A DNA stretch of 64,000 nt from Leifsonia sp. AG29 (GCF_009765225.1 NZ_VMSF01000001.1:1364001-1428000); one strand, 5' to 3'; numbered from the stretch's first letter, positions 9,446-21,509 are shown. Translations and numbers: made by a program. Notes: generated by a model not told the origin, from the sequence alone.

Positions 9446-11560
9446 CTACAGGGGTCGGACGGCGAGCACGTGGATGGGCTCGGTGAACGCATCCAGGCGG
9501 ACGTAGTCGTCGTCCGTCCAGGTCCAGCGCTGACCGGTGACCGCGTCCTTCACCTCGAACGGCTCCCCGGGACGGAGGCCGAAGGCGGTCACGTCGAGGT
9601 GCACCATCGTCTCGCGCACGGAGTGCGGGTCGACGTTGGCGACGACGATCACGGCGTCGGGCTTGCCGCTCCGGGTGAACTCTCCGGGCAGGTACTTCGA
9701 GTAGACGAGCACGCTGTCGTCCTCGCTCGAGTGCACGCGGAGGTTGCGGAGCTGACGCAGCGCAGGGTGCTCGCTGCGGGTCCGGTTGAGCATCGTGAGG
9801 TACGGGGCGAGGGAACGGCCTTGGTTCTGCGCCCGGGCGTAGTCGCGCGGCCGGTACTCGTACTTCTCGTTGTCGATGTACTCCTCCGCTCCCGGGCGGG
9901 CCACGTTCTCGAAGAGCTCGAACCCGGAGTAGACACCCCAGGTGGGAGCGGCGGTGGCCGCGATCGCGGCGCGGATCTTGAACGCGGCCGGGCCGCCGAA
10001 CTGGAGGTACTCGGTCAGGATGTCGGGCGTGTTCACGAACAGGTTCGGCCGGAGGTAGTCGGCGGTCTCCGTCGCGAGCGACGTGAGGAACTCCTCCAGC
10101 TCCTCCTTCGTGTTCCGCCACGTGAAGTACGTGTACGACTGCTGGAAGCCGCCTTTCGCGAGCGTGCGGAGGAGGGCGGGACGCGTGAACGCCTCGGCGA
10201 GGAAGACCACGTCGGGGTCGGTCGCGTTGACGGTGTGGATCAGCCACTCCCAGAAGTGCAGCGGCTTGGTGTGGGGGTTGTCGACGCGGAAGATGCGCAC
10301 ACCGAGCGACATCCAGTGCCGGACGATGCGGAGCACCTCGGTCCGGAGCCCCTCGTAGTCGTTGTCGAAGTTGATCGGGTAGATGTCCTGGTACTTCTTC
10401 GGCGGGTTCTCCGCGTAGGCGATCGTCCCGTCCGGCAGCGTCGTGAACCACTCGGGGTGCTCGGTGACCCAGGGGTGGTCCGGGGAGGCCTGCAGGGCGA
10501 GATCCAGGGCGACCTCGAGGCCCGCCTGCTTGGCCTTGCCGACGAAGAACACGAAGTCCTTCTCGGTGCCGAGATCCGGGTGGATCGCGTCGTGGCCGCC
10601 CTCCGGGCCGCCGATCGCCCACGGCGACCCCGGATCGTGCGGTCCGGCGTCGAGCGTGTTGTTGGGGCCCTTCCGGAACGTCCGGCCGATCGGGTGGATC
10701 GGCGGCAGGTAGACGACATCGAAGCCCATGGCGGCGATCTCGGGGAGGCGCTTGGCCGCGGTCCGGAACGTGCCCGACTGCCAGGACCCGTCGGGGAGCT
10801 TCTTGGCGCCCTCGGACCGCGGGAAGAACTCGTACCAGCTCCCGACGCCGGCGCGGGTGCGCTCGACCACGATCGACCGGGTCACGGACAGCGACGGCAG
10901 GCTGACGATCGGGCGTTCCGAGAGGATCCGGAGGATCCGCTCGTCCGTCGCCGCGCCGAGGCGGTCCTCCGGGGAGCGCGCGGCATCGGCGGTGGCCTTC
11001 GCCGCCTCGGACAGGTGCCGGCGCTCGGCGGTGCTCCGCCGCTTGTCGGAAGCGGCGCTGTGGAGGAGGTCGTGGCCCATGCGCAGCATGAGGTCGACGT
11101 CGATGCCGGCGGGGACCTTCACCTCGGCGTTGTGCCGCCAGGTGGCGTAGTCGTCCGCGTAGGCCTGGATGCGGTACCGCCACAGCCCCGTCGCGTCGAG
11201 CTGCACCTCCGTCTCCCAGCGATCCGTGCCGGGAGCGCCCGGATGCATGCGGTGCTCCGTCTGGACGCCGGCGGGATCGAGGAGCAGCAGCTCGACGCCG
11301 ATGCGATCGTGTCCCTCACGGAACGCGGTGGCGGCGAACGGGACGACCTCGCCGCTGAAGGCGGTGGCCGGCCACTGCCCCTCGTCGACCTGGGGCGAGA
11401 GCTGGAGGATGGGGATGCGGGGGAGGATCGGCTCGTACGGCCCCTCGGTGCCGGCCGGCGGCGCACCGTCACCCGATGCGGTCGGATCCTCCGGCGCGGG
11501 CGGGTGGGCCTCGGCCCGGTTCGCCGCGGCTGCTGACCTGGTCGCTGCGCTCTTCACCAC
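9446..11560 (-). CDS. glgE: Alpha-1,4-glucan:maltose-1-phosphate maltosyltransferase
   Basis: 704 residues from the GTG at 11560. GlgE adds maltose units from maltose-1-phosphate to alpha-glucan. GH13_3 signatures: an N-terminal beta domain, the [14 protein letters not shown] loop, [11 protein letters not shown] with nucleophile Asp427, FLAEAFTRP with acid/base Glu456, and FVNTPDI with Asp513. The start is set by the leaderless pattern: TACGGT at 11572-11567, six bases, then GTG; a GTG at 11575 in frame is the alternative. The first 40 residues are Ala/Pro-rich and variable. No treS or maltokinase gene lies in the window, so the maltose-1-phosphate source must be elsewhere. Confidence 0.95.
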   Translation of the reverse strand: MVKSAATRSAAAANRAEAHPPAPEDPTASGDGAPPAGTEGPYEPILPRIPILQLSPQVDEGQWPATAFSGEVVPFAATAFREGHDRIGVELLLLDPAGVQTEHRMHPGAPGTDRWETEVQLDATGLWRYRIQAYADDYATWRHNAEVKVPAGIDVDLMLRMGHDLLHSAASDKRRSTAERRHLSEAAKATADAARSPEDRLGAATDERILRILSERPIVSLPSLSVTRSIVVERTRAGVGSWYEFFPRSEGAKKLPDGSWQSGTFRTAAKRLPEIAAMGFDVVYLPPIHPIGRTFRKGPNNTLDAGPHDPGSPWAIGGPEGGHDAIHPDLGTEKDFVFFVGKAKQAGLEVALDLALQASPDHPWVTEHPEWFTTLPDGTIAYAENPPKKYQDIYPINFDNDYEGLRTEVLRIVRHWMSLGVRIFRVDNPHTKPLHFWEWLIHTVNATDPDVVFLAEAFTRPALLRTLAKGGFQQSYTYFTWRNTKEELEEFLTSLATETADYLRPNLFVNTPDILTEYLQFGGPAAFKIRAAIAATAAPTWGVYSGFELFENVARPGAEEYIDNEKYEYRPRDYARAQNQGRSLAPYLTMLNRTRSEHPALRQLRNLRVHSSEDDSVLVYSKYLPGEFTRSGKPDAVIVVANVDPHSVRETMVHLDVTAFGLRPGEPFEVKDAVTGQRWTWTDDDYVRLDAFTEPIHVLAVRPL

Positions 11561-11566
11561 ACCCCG

Positions 11567-11572
11567 ACCGTA
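11567..11572 (-). promoter_or_regulatory. -10 box of glgE, leaderless
   Basis: TACGGT on the minus strand followed by six bases and the GTG of glgE. The divergent glgP box (11605-11610) is 32 bp away, so the two promoters are nearly back to back. Confidence 0.6.
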
Positions 11573-11604
11573 CACTCATTAACCTGCGCGACATGAGCCT
11601 CCCC

Positions 11605-11610
11605 TACAGT
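11605..11610 (+). promoter_or_regulatory. -10 box of glgP, leaderless
   Basis: TACAGT followed by seven bases and the GTG at 11618. No Shine-Dalgarno sequence precedes this start, and the start matches the conserved N-terminus of the family. Confidence 0.6.
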
Positions 11611-11617
11611 GGTGCGA

Positions 11618-14188
11618 GTGAAGGCCATCCGTAGATTCACCGTCCGTGCCGTCCTCCCCGAGAACCTCTCCGCGCTCGAGGAGATCGCCGGCAACCTCCG
11701 CTGGTCGTGGCATGAGCCGACGAAGGAGCTGTTCGCGCGGATCTCGCCGGAGCTCTGGCAGCTCGTGAGGCACGACCCGATCGCCCTGCTGGGCTCGGTC
11801 GACCCGCAGCGGCTCGCCGAGCTCGCCGACGACCCGGGCTACGTCGAGTGGGCCGGCCATGTCCGCGACGACCTCCGCTCGTATCTCGGCGAGCCGCGCT
11901 GGTACCAGGGCCTCGAAGCGGCCCCCGCCACGATCGCCTACTTCTCGCCGGAGTTCGGGATCACCGCGGCTCTGCCGCAGTACTCGGGCGGTCTCGGCAT
12001 CCTCGCGGGGGACCACCTGAAGGCGGCCAGCGACCTCGGCGTCCCGCTCGTCGGCGTCGGGCTGTTCTACCGGTCGGGGTACTTCTCGCAGGCGATCTCG
12101 CCGGACGGGTGGCAGCTCGAGAGCTATCCGGTCCTCGATCCGGACGGTCTGCCGCTCAGCGTGCTGCGCAACCCGGACGGGACGCCCGTCCAGATCACGC
12201 TGGCCCTGCCGGACGGCGTGCTCAACGCGCGGGTGTGGCAGGCGGCGGTCGGCCGGGTCACCCTGCTGCTCCTCGACACCGACATCCCGGAGAACGTCGA
12301 GTCCCTGCGCTCGGTCACCGACCGGCTCTACGGCGGAGGCGGCGAGCACCGCCTCCTGCAGGAGCTGCTTCTCGGCATCGGCGGCGTGCGCGCCGTCAAG
12401 GCGTGGGCCGACCTCACGGGCGCCCCGCCCGCCGAGGTGTTCCACACGAACGAGGGCCACGCCGGCTTCCTCGGCCTGGAGCGCATCTCCGACCTGATCG
12501 GCGACGGGCTCACCTTCGACGAGGCGCTGCAGGTGGTGCGGGCGGGCACCGTGTTCACCACGCACACGCCGGTCCCCGCCGGGATCGACCGGTTCGACCG
12601 GGCGCTGGTCCAGCGGTACTTCTCCACCTCGCTCCTCCCCGGCGTCGCCGTCGACCAGGTGCTCGCGCTCGGCGCCGAGGACTACCCGGGCGGCGCCGCC
12701 GAGGTGTTCAACATGGCGGTCATGGGCTTGCGGCTGGGCCAGCACGCGAACGGGGTCTCGAAGCTGCACGGAGCCGTGAGCCGGCAGATGTTCGGCGGGC
12801 TCTTCCCCGGATTCGACGCCCAGGAGGTTCCGATCGACTCGGTCACGAACGGCGTGCACGCCCCGACGTGGACCGACCCCGCGCTGCGCGCGCTCGCGAT
12901 CGAGAAGCTCGGGACGGACGACACGACGCACGCCAATTGGGCGGACAGCGGTGCGGTCACGGATCTCGACCTGTGGAGCGTGCGGAACCGCATGCGCGAA
13001 CAGCTCGTGCAGGACGCCCGCCGGCGGGTGATGGTCGCCTGGGAGGAACAGAACCCGGGCGGCATCGCGCCCGTGTGGATGCAGGACCTCCTCGACCCGA
13101 ACGTGCTCACCATCGGGTTCGCGCGCCGCGTGCCGACCTACAAGCGCCTGACCCTCATGCTCCACGACCCGGAGCGGCTGAGGAACATCCTCCTCGACCC
13201 GAAGCGGCCGGTGCAGTTCGTGATCGCGGGCAAGTCGCACCCCGCCGACGACGAGGGCAAGCGGCTCATCCAGAAGCTCGTCCAGTTCGCCTCGGAGCCG
13301 GAGATCCGGCAGCGCATGGTGTTCCTCCCGGACTACGACATCGGCATGGCCCAGCTCCTGTACCCGGGCACCGACGTCTGGCTCAACAACCCGCTCCGGC
13401 CGCTCGAGGCGTGCGGCACGTCGGGTATGAAGGCGGCGCTCAACGGAGCGTTGAACCTCTCGATCCTCGACGGCTGGTGGAACGAGTTCTACGACGGCGA
13501 CAACGGCTGGGCCATCCCGTCCGCCGATGCCGCCGGGGACGGCGCCGAGCGCGACGCGCTCGAAGCGGAGGCCATGTACGACCTGATCGAGCATCAGATC
13601 GCGCCGAGGTTCTACGAGCGCAACGGCGATGACGTCCCGTCCGCGTGGGTGAGTCAGATCCGGCACACCCTCGCGACCCTCTCGTCGCCGCTGAGCGCAG
13701 AGCGCATGGTCCGCGAGTACGTCGAGCGGCTCTACATCCCGGCGTGGAACAACGAGAAGCTGCTCACGAAGGGCGGATACGCCGACGCGCGCTCGCTCGC
13801 CGCCTGGAAGGCGCGGGTCCGTGCCGCGTGGCCCGCCGTCAGTGTCGCGCACGTCGACGCCGGCGGACTCGACGCGGTGCCGCAGGTCGGCGAGGAGCTG
13901 CATGTGCGGGCTCTGGTGAACCTGGGCGGGCTCTCCCCGGACGACGTTCAGGTGCAGGTCGTCTACGGTCGCAGCAAGGACGGCGACGAGATCCATGACC
14001 TCCACTACCTGCCTCTGACGGTCGACTCGTCGGTCCCCGGCACGGAGGACCCGGCGGTGGCTCACGAGTTCGAGGGGACCGTCCGGCTCACGTGGGCCGG
14101 CTCGTTCGGGTACACCGTGCGCGTCGTGCCGGTCAACGGGCTGCTGCTGGGAGCCGCCGAGCTGGGGCTCGTGACCGCCGCCTCCTGA
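11618..14188 (+). CDS. glgP: Alpha-glucan (glycogen) phosphorylase
   Basis: 856 residues from GTG 11618, chosen because actinobacterial GlgP begins MKAxRRFTVRA; an in-frame GTG nine bases upstream is less likely. Releases glucose-1-phosphate from alpha-1,4 glucan with pyridoxal phosphate. Seen: the DUF3417 N-terminal domain (residues 10-110), phosphorylase core, and the PLP-lysine motif GTSGMKAALNG with Lys605. This is the shorter-chain, GlgP/AgpP-type phosphorylase shared with Mycobacterium. It is divergent from glgE-glgB and convergent with ybaK-glgX, so synthetic and degradative genes occupy opposite strands of a 9.5-kb cluster. Confidence 0.96.
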   Translation: MKAIRRFTVRAVLPENLSALEEIAGNLRWSWHEPTKELFARISPELWQLVRHDPIALLGSVDPQRLAELADDPGYVEWAGHVRDDLRSYLGEPRWYQGLEAAPATIAYFSPEFGITAALPQYSGGLGILAGDHLKAASDLGVPLVGVGLFYRSGYFSQAISPDGWQLESYPVLDPDGLPLSVLRNPDGTPVQITLALPDGVLNARVWQAAVGRVTLLLLDTDIPENVESLRSVTDRLYGGGGEHRLLQELLLGIGGVRAVKAWADLTGAPPAEVFHTNEGHAGFLGLERISDLIGDGLTFDEALQVVRAGTVFTTHTPVPAGIDRFDRALVQRYFSTSLLPGVAVDQVLALGAEDYPGGAAEVFNMAVMGLRLGQHANGVSKLHGAVSRQMFGGLFPGFDAQEVPIDSVTNGVHAPTWTDPALRALAIEKLGTDDTTHANWADSGAVTDLDLWSVRNRMREQLVQDARRRVMVAWEEQNPGGIAPVWMQDLLDPNVLTIGFARRVPTYKRLTLMLHDPERLRNILLDPKRPVQFVIAGKSHPADDEGKRLIQKLVQFASEPEIRQRMVFLPDYDIGMAQLLYPGTDVWLNNPLRPLEACGTSGMKAALNGALNLSILDGWWNEFYDGDNGWAIPSADAAGDGAERDALEAEAMYDLIEHQIAPRFYERNGDDVPSAWVSQIRHTLATLSSPLSAERMVREYVERLYIPAWNNEKLLTKGGYADARSLAAWKARVRAAWPAVSVAHVDAGGLDAVPQVGEELHVRALVNLGGLSPDDVQVQVVYGRSKDGDEIHDLHYLPLTVDSSVPGTEDPAVAHEFEGTVRLTWAGSFGYTVRVVPVNGLLLGAAELGLVTAAS

Positions 14189-14196
14189 GCGCATCC

Positions 14197-14241
14197 CGGC
14201 GATCGCCCGCCGGCCGTGTCCCGGCTAGCGGGCGATCGCCG
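14197..14241. terminator. Inverted repeat between glgP and ybaK, likely bidirectional terminator
   Basis: CGGCGATCGCCCGC at 14197-14210 pairs perfectly over 14 bp with GCGGGCGATCGCCG at 14228-14241 across a 17-base loop. It lies just after the glgP stop and covers the ybaK stop codon. No U-tract follows, as is usual at high GC. Confidence 0.6.
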
Positions 14242-14713
14242 CGTATTCGGCGCCCGTCGCCTCGATGAGGGCGGCGGGGCTGAGCTCGATGTCGAATCCG
14301 CGCTTGCCGCCGGAGACGAACACCGTCTCGAAGAGCTGGGCCGTCTCGTCGACGACGGTGCGGTGGCGGGTCTTCTGACCGATCGGGCTGATGCCGCCGA
14401 CGACGTAGCCGGTCCGGCGCTCGGCCACCGCCGGGTCCGCCATCGTCGCGCGCTTGGCTCCGACCGCCGCCGCCAGGGCCTTGAGGTCGAGCATCCCGGT
14501 GACGGGGACGACCCCGACGACGAGGCCGAGCTCGGTGTCGGCGAGGAGGGTCTTGAACACCCGGTCGGGCTCGACCCCGAGCGCCTCCGCGGCCTCCAGA
14601 CCGTAGGAGGGCGCGGAGGGGTCGTGCTCGTACGGGCGCGTCGTGAACGGGATCCCCGCCGCGCTGAGGGCCGCCGTCGCCGGCGTGCCGGCCGCCGCGC
14701 GATCCTTCGCCAT
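14225..14713 (-). CDS. ybaK: Cys-tRNA(Pro)/Cys-tRNA(Cys) deacylase, YbaK/EbsC family
   Basis: 162 residues, MAKDRAAAGTPATAAL start. The family hydrolyses mischarged aminoacyl-tRNAs, mainly Cys-tRNA(Pro). Recognised from the length, the N-terminal AGIPFTTRPYEHDP segment, the conserved lysine in VFKTLLAD, GVVPVTGMLDLKALA and YVVGGISPIGQKTRH with the GGISP loop. Its ATG overlaps the glgX TGA stop (TGATG), which implies translational coupling although the functions are unrelated. A second, more diverged family member is at 26477-27034. Confidence 0.92.
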   Translation of the reverse strand: MAKDRAAAGTPATAALSAAGIPFTTRPYEHDPSAPSYGLEAAEALGVEPDRVFKTLLADTELGLVVGVVPVTGMLDLKALAAAVGAKRATMADPAVAERRTGYVVGGISPIGQKTRHRTVVDETAQLFETVFVSGGKRGFDIELSPAALIEATGAEYAAIAR

Positions 14714-16791
14714 CAGGCCGCTCCCTCCTCCGCGGTCTGGGGGCCGTTCGCGCGGTAGAGCTGCATCGAGGTCGCACCGACGAGGCGCTTGGTGCCGGGG
14801 GCGAGCTCCTCCGGGTCCTCCGGGATCGGCACCTCCGTCGCCGAGTCCCAGAGCAGCTGGTAGGAGGTGACTCCCGGCGCGACAGGGAGGGACACCTCCA
14901 CGTCGTCCTCGACGCCGTGGACGATCAGGAGGACGCGGTTGAACTCCTCCTTGTCGGGCGTCGACGCGGCGAGGTACTGGAGCGTGCGGTTCTCGGGCGA
15001 GTTCCAGTCGGTGTCGTCCATGCGCTCGCCGGTCGCGTCGTACCAGTCCATGTGGCTCGCGTTGGGCGTCGTCTTGCCGGAGACCGCGTAGCGGCTGGGG
15101 CGGAGGGCGGGGTTCGTGCGGCGGAGCTCCAGGAGGCGCTTGGTCGTGTCGTACATCTCGCGCTCCTCCCGGGTCCGCAGCCAGCTCAGCCAGGTGAGCT
15201 CGCTGTCGTGGCAGTAGGCGTTGTTGTTCCCGCGCTGGCTGCGGCCGTACTCGTCGCCCGCGGTGATCATCGGGACGCCCGCGGAGAGCAGCAGGGTGCC
15301 CATGAGGTTGCGCATCGCCCGGTGCCGGGCCAGCAGGATCGCCTCGTCGATCGTCGGCCCCTCGGCCCCGTGGTTGAACGAGCGGTTGTTGTCCGTGCCG
15401 TCGCGGTTGTCCTCGCCGTTCCCGAGGTTGTGCTTGACGTCGTAGGCGGTGAGGTCGGCCATCGTGAAGCCGTCGTGGGCCGTGACGAAGTTGACCGACG
15501 CGAGCGGCCCGCGCTCCGGGCTGAACGTGTTCGAGGACCCCGCGAGCCGCGTGGCGAACCCGCCGATGCCGACGCTCGCCTGGCCGTTGCGGCGCGCGTC
15601 GGCGATGTCGGCCAGCCAGAAGGTGCGCACTCGGTCGCGGTAGCGGTCGTTCCACTCCGACCAGCCGTCGGGGAAGTTGCCCGTCTGCCAGCCGCCGAGA
15701 CCGACGTCCCACGGCTCGGCGATGAGTTTGACGCCCTGCAGCGCCGGATCGCTGAGCGCCGCCTCCAGGAGGGGGTGCTCGCGCTGGTACGAGGCGTCGG
15801 GCCCGCGTCCCAGGGTCGCCGCGAGATCGAACCGGAACCCGTCGATCTGCATCTCGTCCGCCCAGTAGCGCAGAGAGTCGAGGACGAGCCGCTGGGGCAC
15901 CGGACCGCCGAAGTCGACGGTGTTCCCGCAGCCCGTCACGTCGATGTACGCGCCCGTCGCGTCGTGGCGGTAGTAGGTGGCGTTGTCGATGCCTCGAAGG
16001 CTCGTCGTGGGGCCGCCCAGTCCCTCCTCGGCGGTGTGGTTGTAGACGACGTCCAGGATCACCTCGATCCCGGCGAGGTGGAGCAGCTTGACCATGCCCT
16101 TGAACTCGGCGAGCACCGCCTCCGGTCCGGCGGCCTGCGCGGCCCGCGAGGCGTACGGGGCATGCGGGGTGAAGAAGTTCAGGGTGTTGTAACCCCAGTA
16201 ATTGGTGAGCCCCTGCCGGATGAGCCGCTGCTCGGAGACGAAGGCGTGCACCGGGAGGAGCTCCACGGCCGTGACGCCGAGATCCTTCAGGTAGCCGATG
16301 GTCGATTCGTGCGCGAGCCCCGCATAGCTGCCCCGCAACTCCTCGGGCACACCGGGGTTCAGGCGGCTGATGCCCTTCACATGCGCCTCGTACACGACGG
16401 TGTGATCGAGCGGGGTGGCGGGCTTCACGGCGGAGCCCCAGTCGAACCCGTCCGCCACGACCGTCGATCGCCACTCCTCCGGACCGACCCGCACCAGCCC
16501 ACGGGCGTACGGGTCGAGCAGGAGCGTCTCGGGGTTGAACATGTTCCCCGGTCCGGACGGCCCCGAGACGCGGATCGCGTAGCGGGTCCCGACCGTGAGC
16601 GAGCGCGACCGGCCCAGCCAGACGCCGTTCGCGTCGCGGCTCATCCGGACCGACTTCACCAGCCAGTTCGGGTCCTTCGCGTCGAACAGGCACAGCTCCA
16701 TGGCGTCGGCGTTCGCGGAGTAGACCCGCAGCTCGCCTCCGGACGGGCCGATGCGGACTCCGAGGTTGCGCAGAGGATCGGCGGAGGTCAT
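14713..16791 (-). CDS. glgX: Glycogen debranching enzyme GlgX
   Basis: 692 residues. Hydrolyses alpha-1,6 branches of phosphorylase-limit glucan. Order: CBM48-like domain (1-130), GH13_11 barrel with EAHVKGISRLNPGVP, DVVYNHTAEEG, GFRFDLAATLGR (nucleophile Asp), LIAEPWDVG (acid/base Glu) and VTAHDGFTMADL, then a C-terminal beta domain. ATG at 16791 stands seven bases after TACTGT on the minus strand (16804-16799) with no ribosome site. Degrades glucan together with GlgP; followed immediately by ybaK. Confidence 0.95.
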   Translation of the reverse strand: MTSADPLRNLGVRIGPSGGELRVYSANADAMELCLFDAKDPNWLVKSVRMSRDANGVWLGRSRSLTVGTRYAIRVSGPSGPGNMFNPETLLLDPYARGLVRVGPEEWRSTVVADGFDWGSAVKPATPLDHTVVYEAHVKGISRLNPGVPEELRGSYAGLAHESTIGYLKDLGVTAVELLPVHAFVSEQRLIRQGLTNYWGYNTLNFFTPHAPYASRAAQAAGPEAVLAEFKGMVKLLHLAGIEVILDVVYNHTAEEGLGGPTTSLRGIDNATYYRHDATGAYIDVTGCGNTVDFGGPVPQRLVLDSLRYWADEMQIDGFRFDLAATLGRGPDASYQREHPLLEAALSDPALQGVKLIAEPWDVGLGGWQTGNFPDGWSEWNDRYRDRVRTFWLADIADARRNGQASVGIGGFATRLAGSSNTFSPERGPLASVNFVTAHDGFTMADLTAYDVKHNLGNGEDNRDGTDNNRSFNHGAEGPTIDEAILLARHRAMRNLMGTLLLSAGVPMITAGDEYGRSQRGNNNAYCHDSELTWLSWLRTREEREMYDTTKRLLELRRTNPALRPSRYAVSGKTTPNASHMDWYDATGERMDDTDWNSPENRTLQYLAASTPDKEEFNRVLLIVHGVEDDVEVSLPVAPGVTSYQLLWDSATEVPIPEDPEELAPGTKRLVGATSMQLYRANGPQTAEEGAA

Positions 16792-16797
16792 GCGCTC

Positions 16798-16804
16798 TAC
16801 AGTA
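16798..16804. promoter_or_regulatory. Overlapping divergent -10 boxes of glgX and the cysteine desulfurase gene
   Basis: The plus-strand hexamer TACAGT (16798-16803) is followed by six bases and GTG 16810. The minus-strand hexamer TACTGT (16804-16799) is followed by seven bases and ATG 16791. The two boxes share five base pairs, and only 18 bp separate the two genes. Polymerase cannot occupy both at once. Confidence 0.55.
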
Positions 16805-16809
16805 GTGAG

Positions 16810-17991
16810 GTGCCGGTCTACCTCGATCACGCCGCCACCACGCCCATGCGTCCGGAGGCGATCGAGGCGTACGCGCGGGCCCTGGCCGTCGTGGGGAATC
16901 CGTCCAGCATCCACGGGCACGGGCAGCAGGCGAGACGGGTGCTCGAGGAGGCGCGGGAGGCCGTCGCCTCGACCCTCGGCTGCGACCCGATCGAGGTCGT
17001 CTTCACCTCCGGGGGCACCGAGGCGGTCAACCTGGCGATCAAGGGGTTCTACTGGGCGCGCAACGCCAGTGCCTCCCGGCCGCGCATCCTGGTGCCGGGA
17101 GGCGAGCACCACGCCACCGTCGACGCCGTGGGGTGGCTGGAGTCCGCCGAGGGCGCACAGCCCGACTGGCTCCCGCTCGACCGCGAGGGGCGCATCCGAC
17201 CTGTGACCGTTCAGCATCCCGACGATGTCGCCCTGCTGACCTTCCTCGCGGTCAACAACGAGGTCGGCACGGTCCAACCGGTGGAGGCGCTCGCCGCAGC
17301 CGGTCGCGAGGCGGGCATCCCGGTGCACGTCGATGCCGTCGCGGCGTACGGCCACCTGCCCCTCGACGCCCGGGCACTGGGCGTGGACGCTCTCAGCGTT
17401 TCGGCCCACAAGATCGGCGGCCCCGTGGGCATCGGCGCACTCGTGCTCTCCCGGACCTCGTCGGTCGTCCCGCTCATCCACGGCGGCGGCCAGCAGCGAC
17501 AGGTCCGGAGCGGCACGCAGGACGTCGCGGCCGCGGTCGCTTTCGCGGTCGCCGCCCGGGCGGCGGCGGACGAGCTGCAGGCCGAGGCGACGCGGCTCTC
17601 CGCCTTGCGCGACCGTCTGATCGCCGGAGTCCGGGAGGCCGTGCCCGAGGCCGTGCTCAGCGGGCCCGAGCCGGCGTCGGGGGAGAGGGTCGCCTCCAAT
17701 GCGCACTTCATGTTCCCGGGTGCGCAGGGCGACTCGCTGCTGTTTCTGCTCGACCTGGCCGGCATCTCGGTCTCGACCGGTTCGGCCTGCCAGGCCGGAG
17801 TACTGGAGCCCTCGCACGTGCTCCTCGCGATGGGCCGCAGCGAGCGGGAGGCGCGCAGCGCTCTGCGCTTCACGCTCGGCCGCACCTCCACCGAGGCCGA
17901 GGTAGACGCCCTCGTCGCGGCTCTCCCCGGTGCCTACGCGCAGGCCGCGCGCGCCGGCCTCGCCGAGCGGGCGCCGCGGCTCGGCGCGTAG
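16810..17991 (+). CDS. Cysteine desulfurase (NifS/IscS family)
   Basis: 393 residues starting at GTG: VYLDHAATTP, the family N-terminus, fixes the start. A PLP enzyme that strips sulfur from cysteine as a persulfide. Seen: GGTEAVNLAIKG, EHHATVDA, SAHKIGGPVG with PLP Lys201 and the active-site loop SVSTGSACQAG with Cys327. The next gene is mnmA after nine bases, a frequent actinobacterial pair in which the persulfide feeds tRNA thiolation; IscU/Suf partners are not present here. Leaderless by pattern. The stop codon TAG doubles as part of the mnmA -10 box. Confidence 0.92.
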   Translation: MPVYLDHAATTPMRPEAIEAYARALAVVGNPSSIHGHGQQARRVLEEAREAVASTLGCDPIEVVFTSGGTEAVNLAIKGFYWARNASASRPRILVPGGEHHATVDAVGWLESAEGAQPDWLPLDREGRIRPVTVQHPDDVALLTFLAVNNEVGTVQPVEALAAAGREAGIPVHVDAVAAYGHLPLDARALGVDALSVSAHKIGGPVGIGALVLSRTSSVVPLIHGGGQQRQVRSGTQDVAAAVAFAVAARAAADELQAEATRLSALRDRLIAGVREAVPEAVLSGPEPASGERVASNAHFMFPGAQGDSLLFLLDLAGISVSTGSACQAGVLEPSHVLLAMGRSEREARSALRFTLGRTSTEAEVDALVAALPGAYAQAARAGLAERAPRLGA

Positions 17992-17994
17992 AAT
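17989..17994 (+). promoter_or_regulatory. -10 box of mnmA overlapping upstream TAG stop
   Basis: TAGAAT, whose first three bases are the desulfurase stop codon, then six bases and the GTG of mnmA at 18001. Confidence 0.55.
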
Positions 17995-18000
17995 CCTCGG

Positions 18001-19101
18001 GTGAGAGTTCTGGCAGCGATGAGCGGCGGCGTCGATTCCGCCGTGGCCGCCGCACGTGCCGTCGAGGCGGGGCACGACGTCGTCGGCGTCCACCTCGCGC
18101 TCAGCCGGATGCCGGGCACGCTCCGGACCGGAAGCCGCGGCTGTTGCACCATCGAGGACTCGATGGACGCTCGCCGGGCCGCCGATGTCATCGGAATCCC
18201 GTTCTACGTCTGGGACTTCTCGGAGCGCTTCAAGCTCGACGTCGTCGACGACTTCATCGCCGAGTACTCCGCCGGCCGCACCCCGAACCCCTGCATGCGC
18301 TGCAACGAGCGCATCAAGTTCGCGGCGCTGCTCGAGAAGGCACTCGACCTCGGGTTCGACGCCGTCTGCACGGGCCACTACGCGGCGATCGTCACGGCCG
18401 ACGACGGCCGTCGCGAGCTCCATCGCGCCAGCGACTGGGCCAAGGACCAGTCGTACGTGCTCGGCGTGCTGACGGAGGAGCAGCTGGCGCACGCGATGTT
18501 CCCGCTCGGGGCGACGCCGTCGAAGGCCGAGGTCCGCGCTGAGGCCGCAGCCCGGGGGTTGAGCGTTGCCGGCAAACCGGACTCGCACGACATCTGCTTC
18601 ATCCCCGACGGGGACACGCGCGGCTGGTTGGCGGAGCGCGTCGGAGCCGCCACGGGAGACATCCTCGACCGCGACGGCAATCGCGTGGGCACGCACGAGG
18701 GAGCGCACGCCTTCACGGTCGGGCAGCGCAAGGGTCTCGGCATCGGCGTTCCTTCGCCCGACGGCCGCCCGCGCTTCGTGCTCGAGGTCCGCCCCAAGGA
18801 CAACACGGTCGTGGTCGGTCCCAAGGAGGCGCTCGACATCGCCGAGATCGCCGGAGCGCGGTTCACGTGGGCCGGCCGCCCGCCCGCGGACCCCGAGCAG
18901 CCCTTCGCGTGCGACGTGCAGATCCGCGCCCACGCCGACCCGGTCCCGGCGACCGCGGTCGTAAGTGGGGGAGAGCTCGTCATCCGGCCGGCCTCGCCGC
19001 TGAACGGAGTCGCTCCCGGCCAGACCGCGGTCATCTACGTCGGAACCCGCGTGCTGGGTCAGACCACCATCGACCGGACGGTTTCCGCCGTCCCGGCCTG
19101 A
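18001..19101 (+). CDS. mnmA: tRNA-specific 2-thiouridylase
   Basis: 366 residues. Makes 2-thiouridine at position 34 of tRNA-Lys, -Glu and -Gln using ATP and persulfide sulfur. Seen: PP-loop [12 protein letters not shown] (residues 7-18), [14 protein letters not shown] with the catalytic Cys98, and [11 protein letters not shown] with the second catalytic Cys199, then the C-terminal beta barrel (GQRKGLGIG and onward). Length is typical. GTG start with no Shine-Dalgarno, six bases after TAGAAT. Functional partner of the preceding cysteine desulfurase. Confidence 0.96.
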   Translation: MRVLAAMSGGVDSAVAAARAVEAGHDVVGVHLALSRMPGTLRTGSRGCCTIEDSMDARRAADVIGIPFYVWDFSERFKLDVVDDFIAEYSAGRTPNPCMRCNERIKFAALLEKALDLGFDAVCTGHYAAIVTADDGRRELHRASDWAKDQSYVLGVLTEEQLAHAMFPLGATPSKAEVRAEAAARGLSVAGKPDSHDICFIPDGDTRGWLAERVGAATGDILDRDGNRVGTHEGAHAFTVGQRKGLGIGVPSPDGRPRFVLEVRPKDNTVVVGPKEALDIAEIAGARFTWAGRPPADPEQPFACDVQIRAHADPVPATAVVSGGELVIRPASPLNGVAPGQTAVIYVGTRVLGQTTIDRTVSAVPA

Positions 19102-21465
<2,364 letters not shown>

Positions 21466-21509
21466 CCGTCGATGGCGGTCCTCCATTCTGCGGACAAAAT
21501 TCGAAGTCT

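Noticed and set aside
7021-9486. Long plus-strand frame opposite glgB.
   Set aside because: Arg/Val/Gly-rich shadow; glgB on the other strand has all GH13 catalytic motifs.
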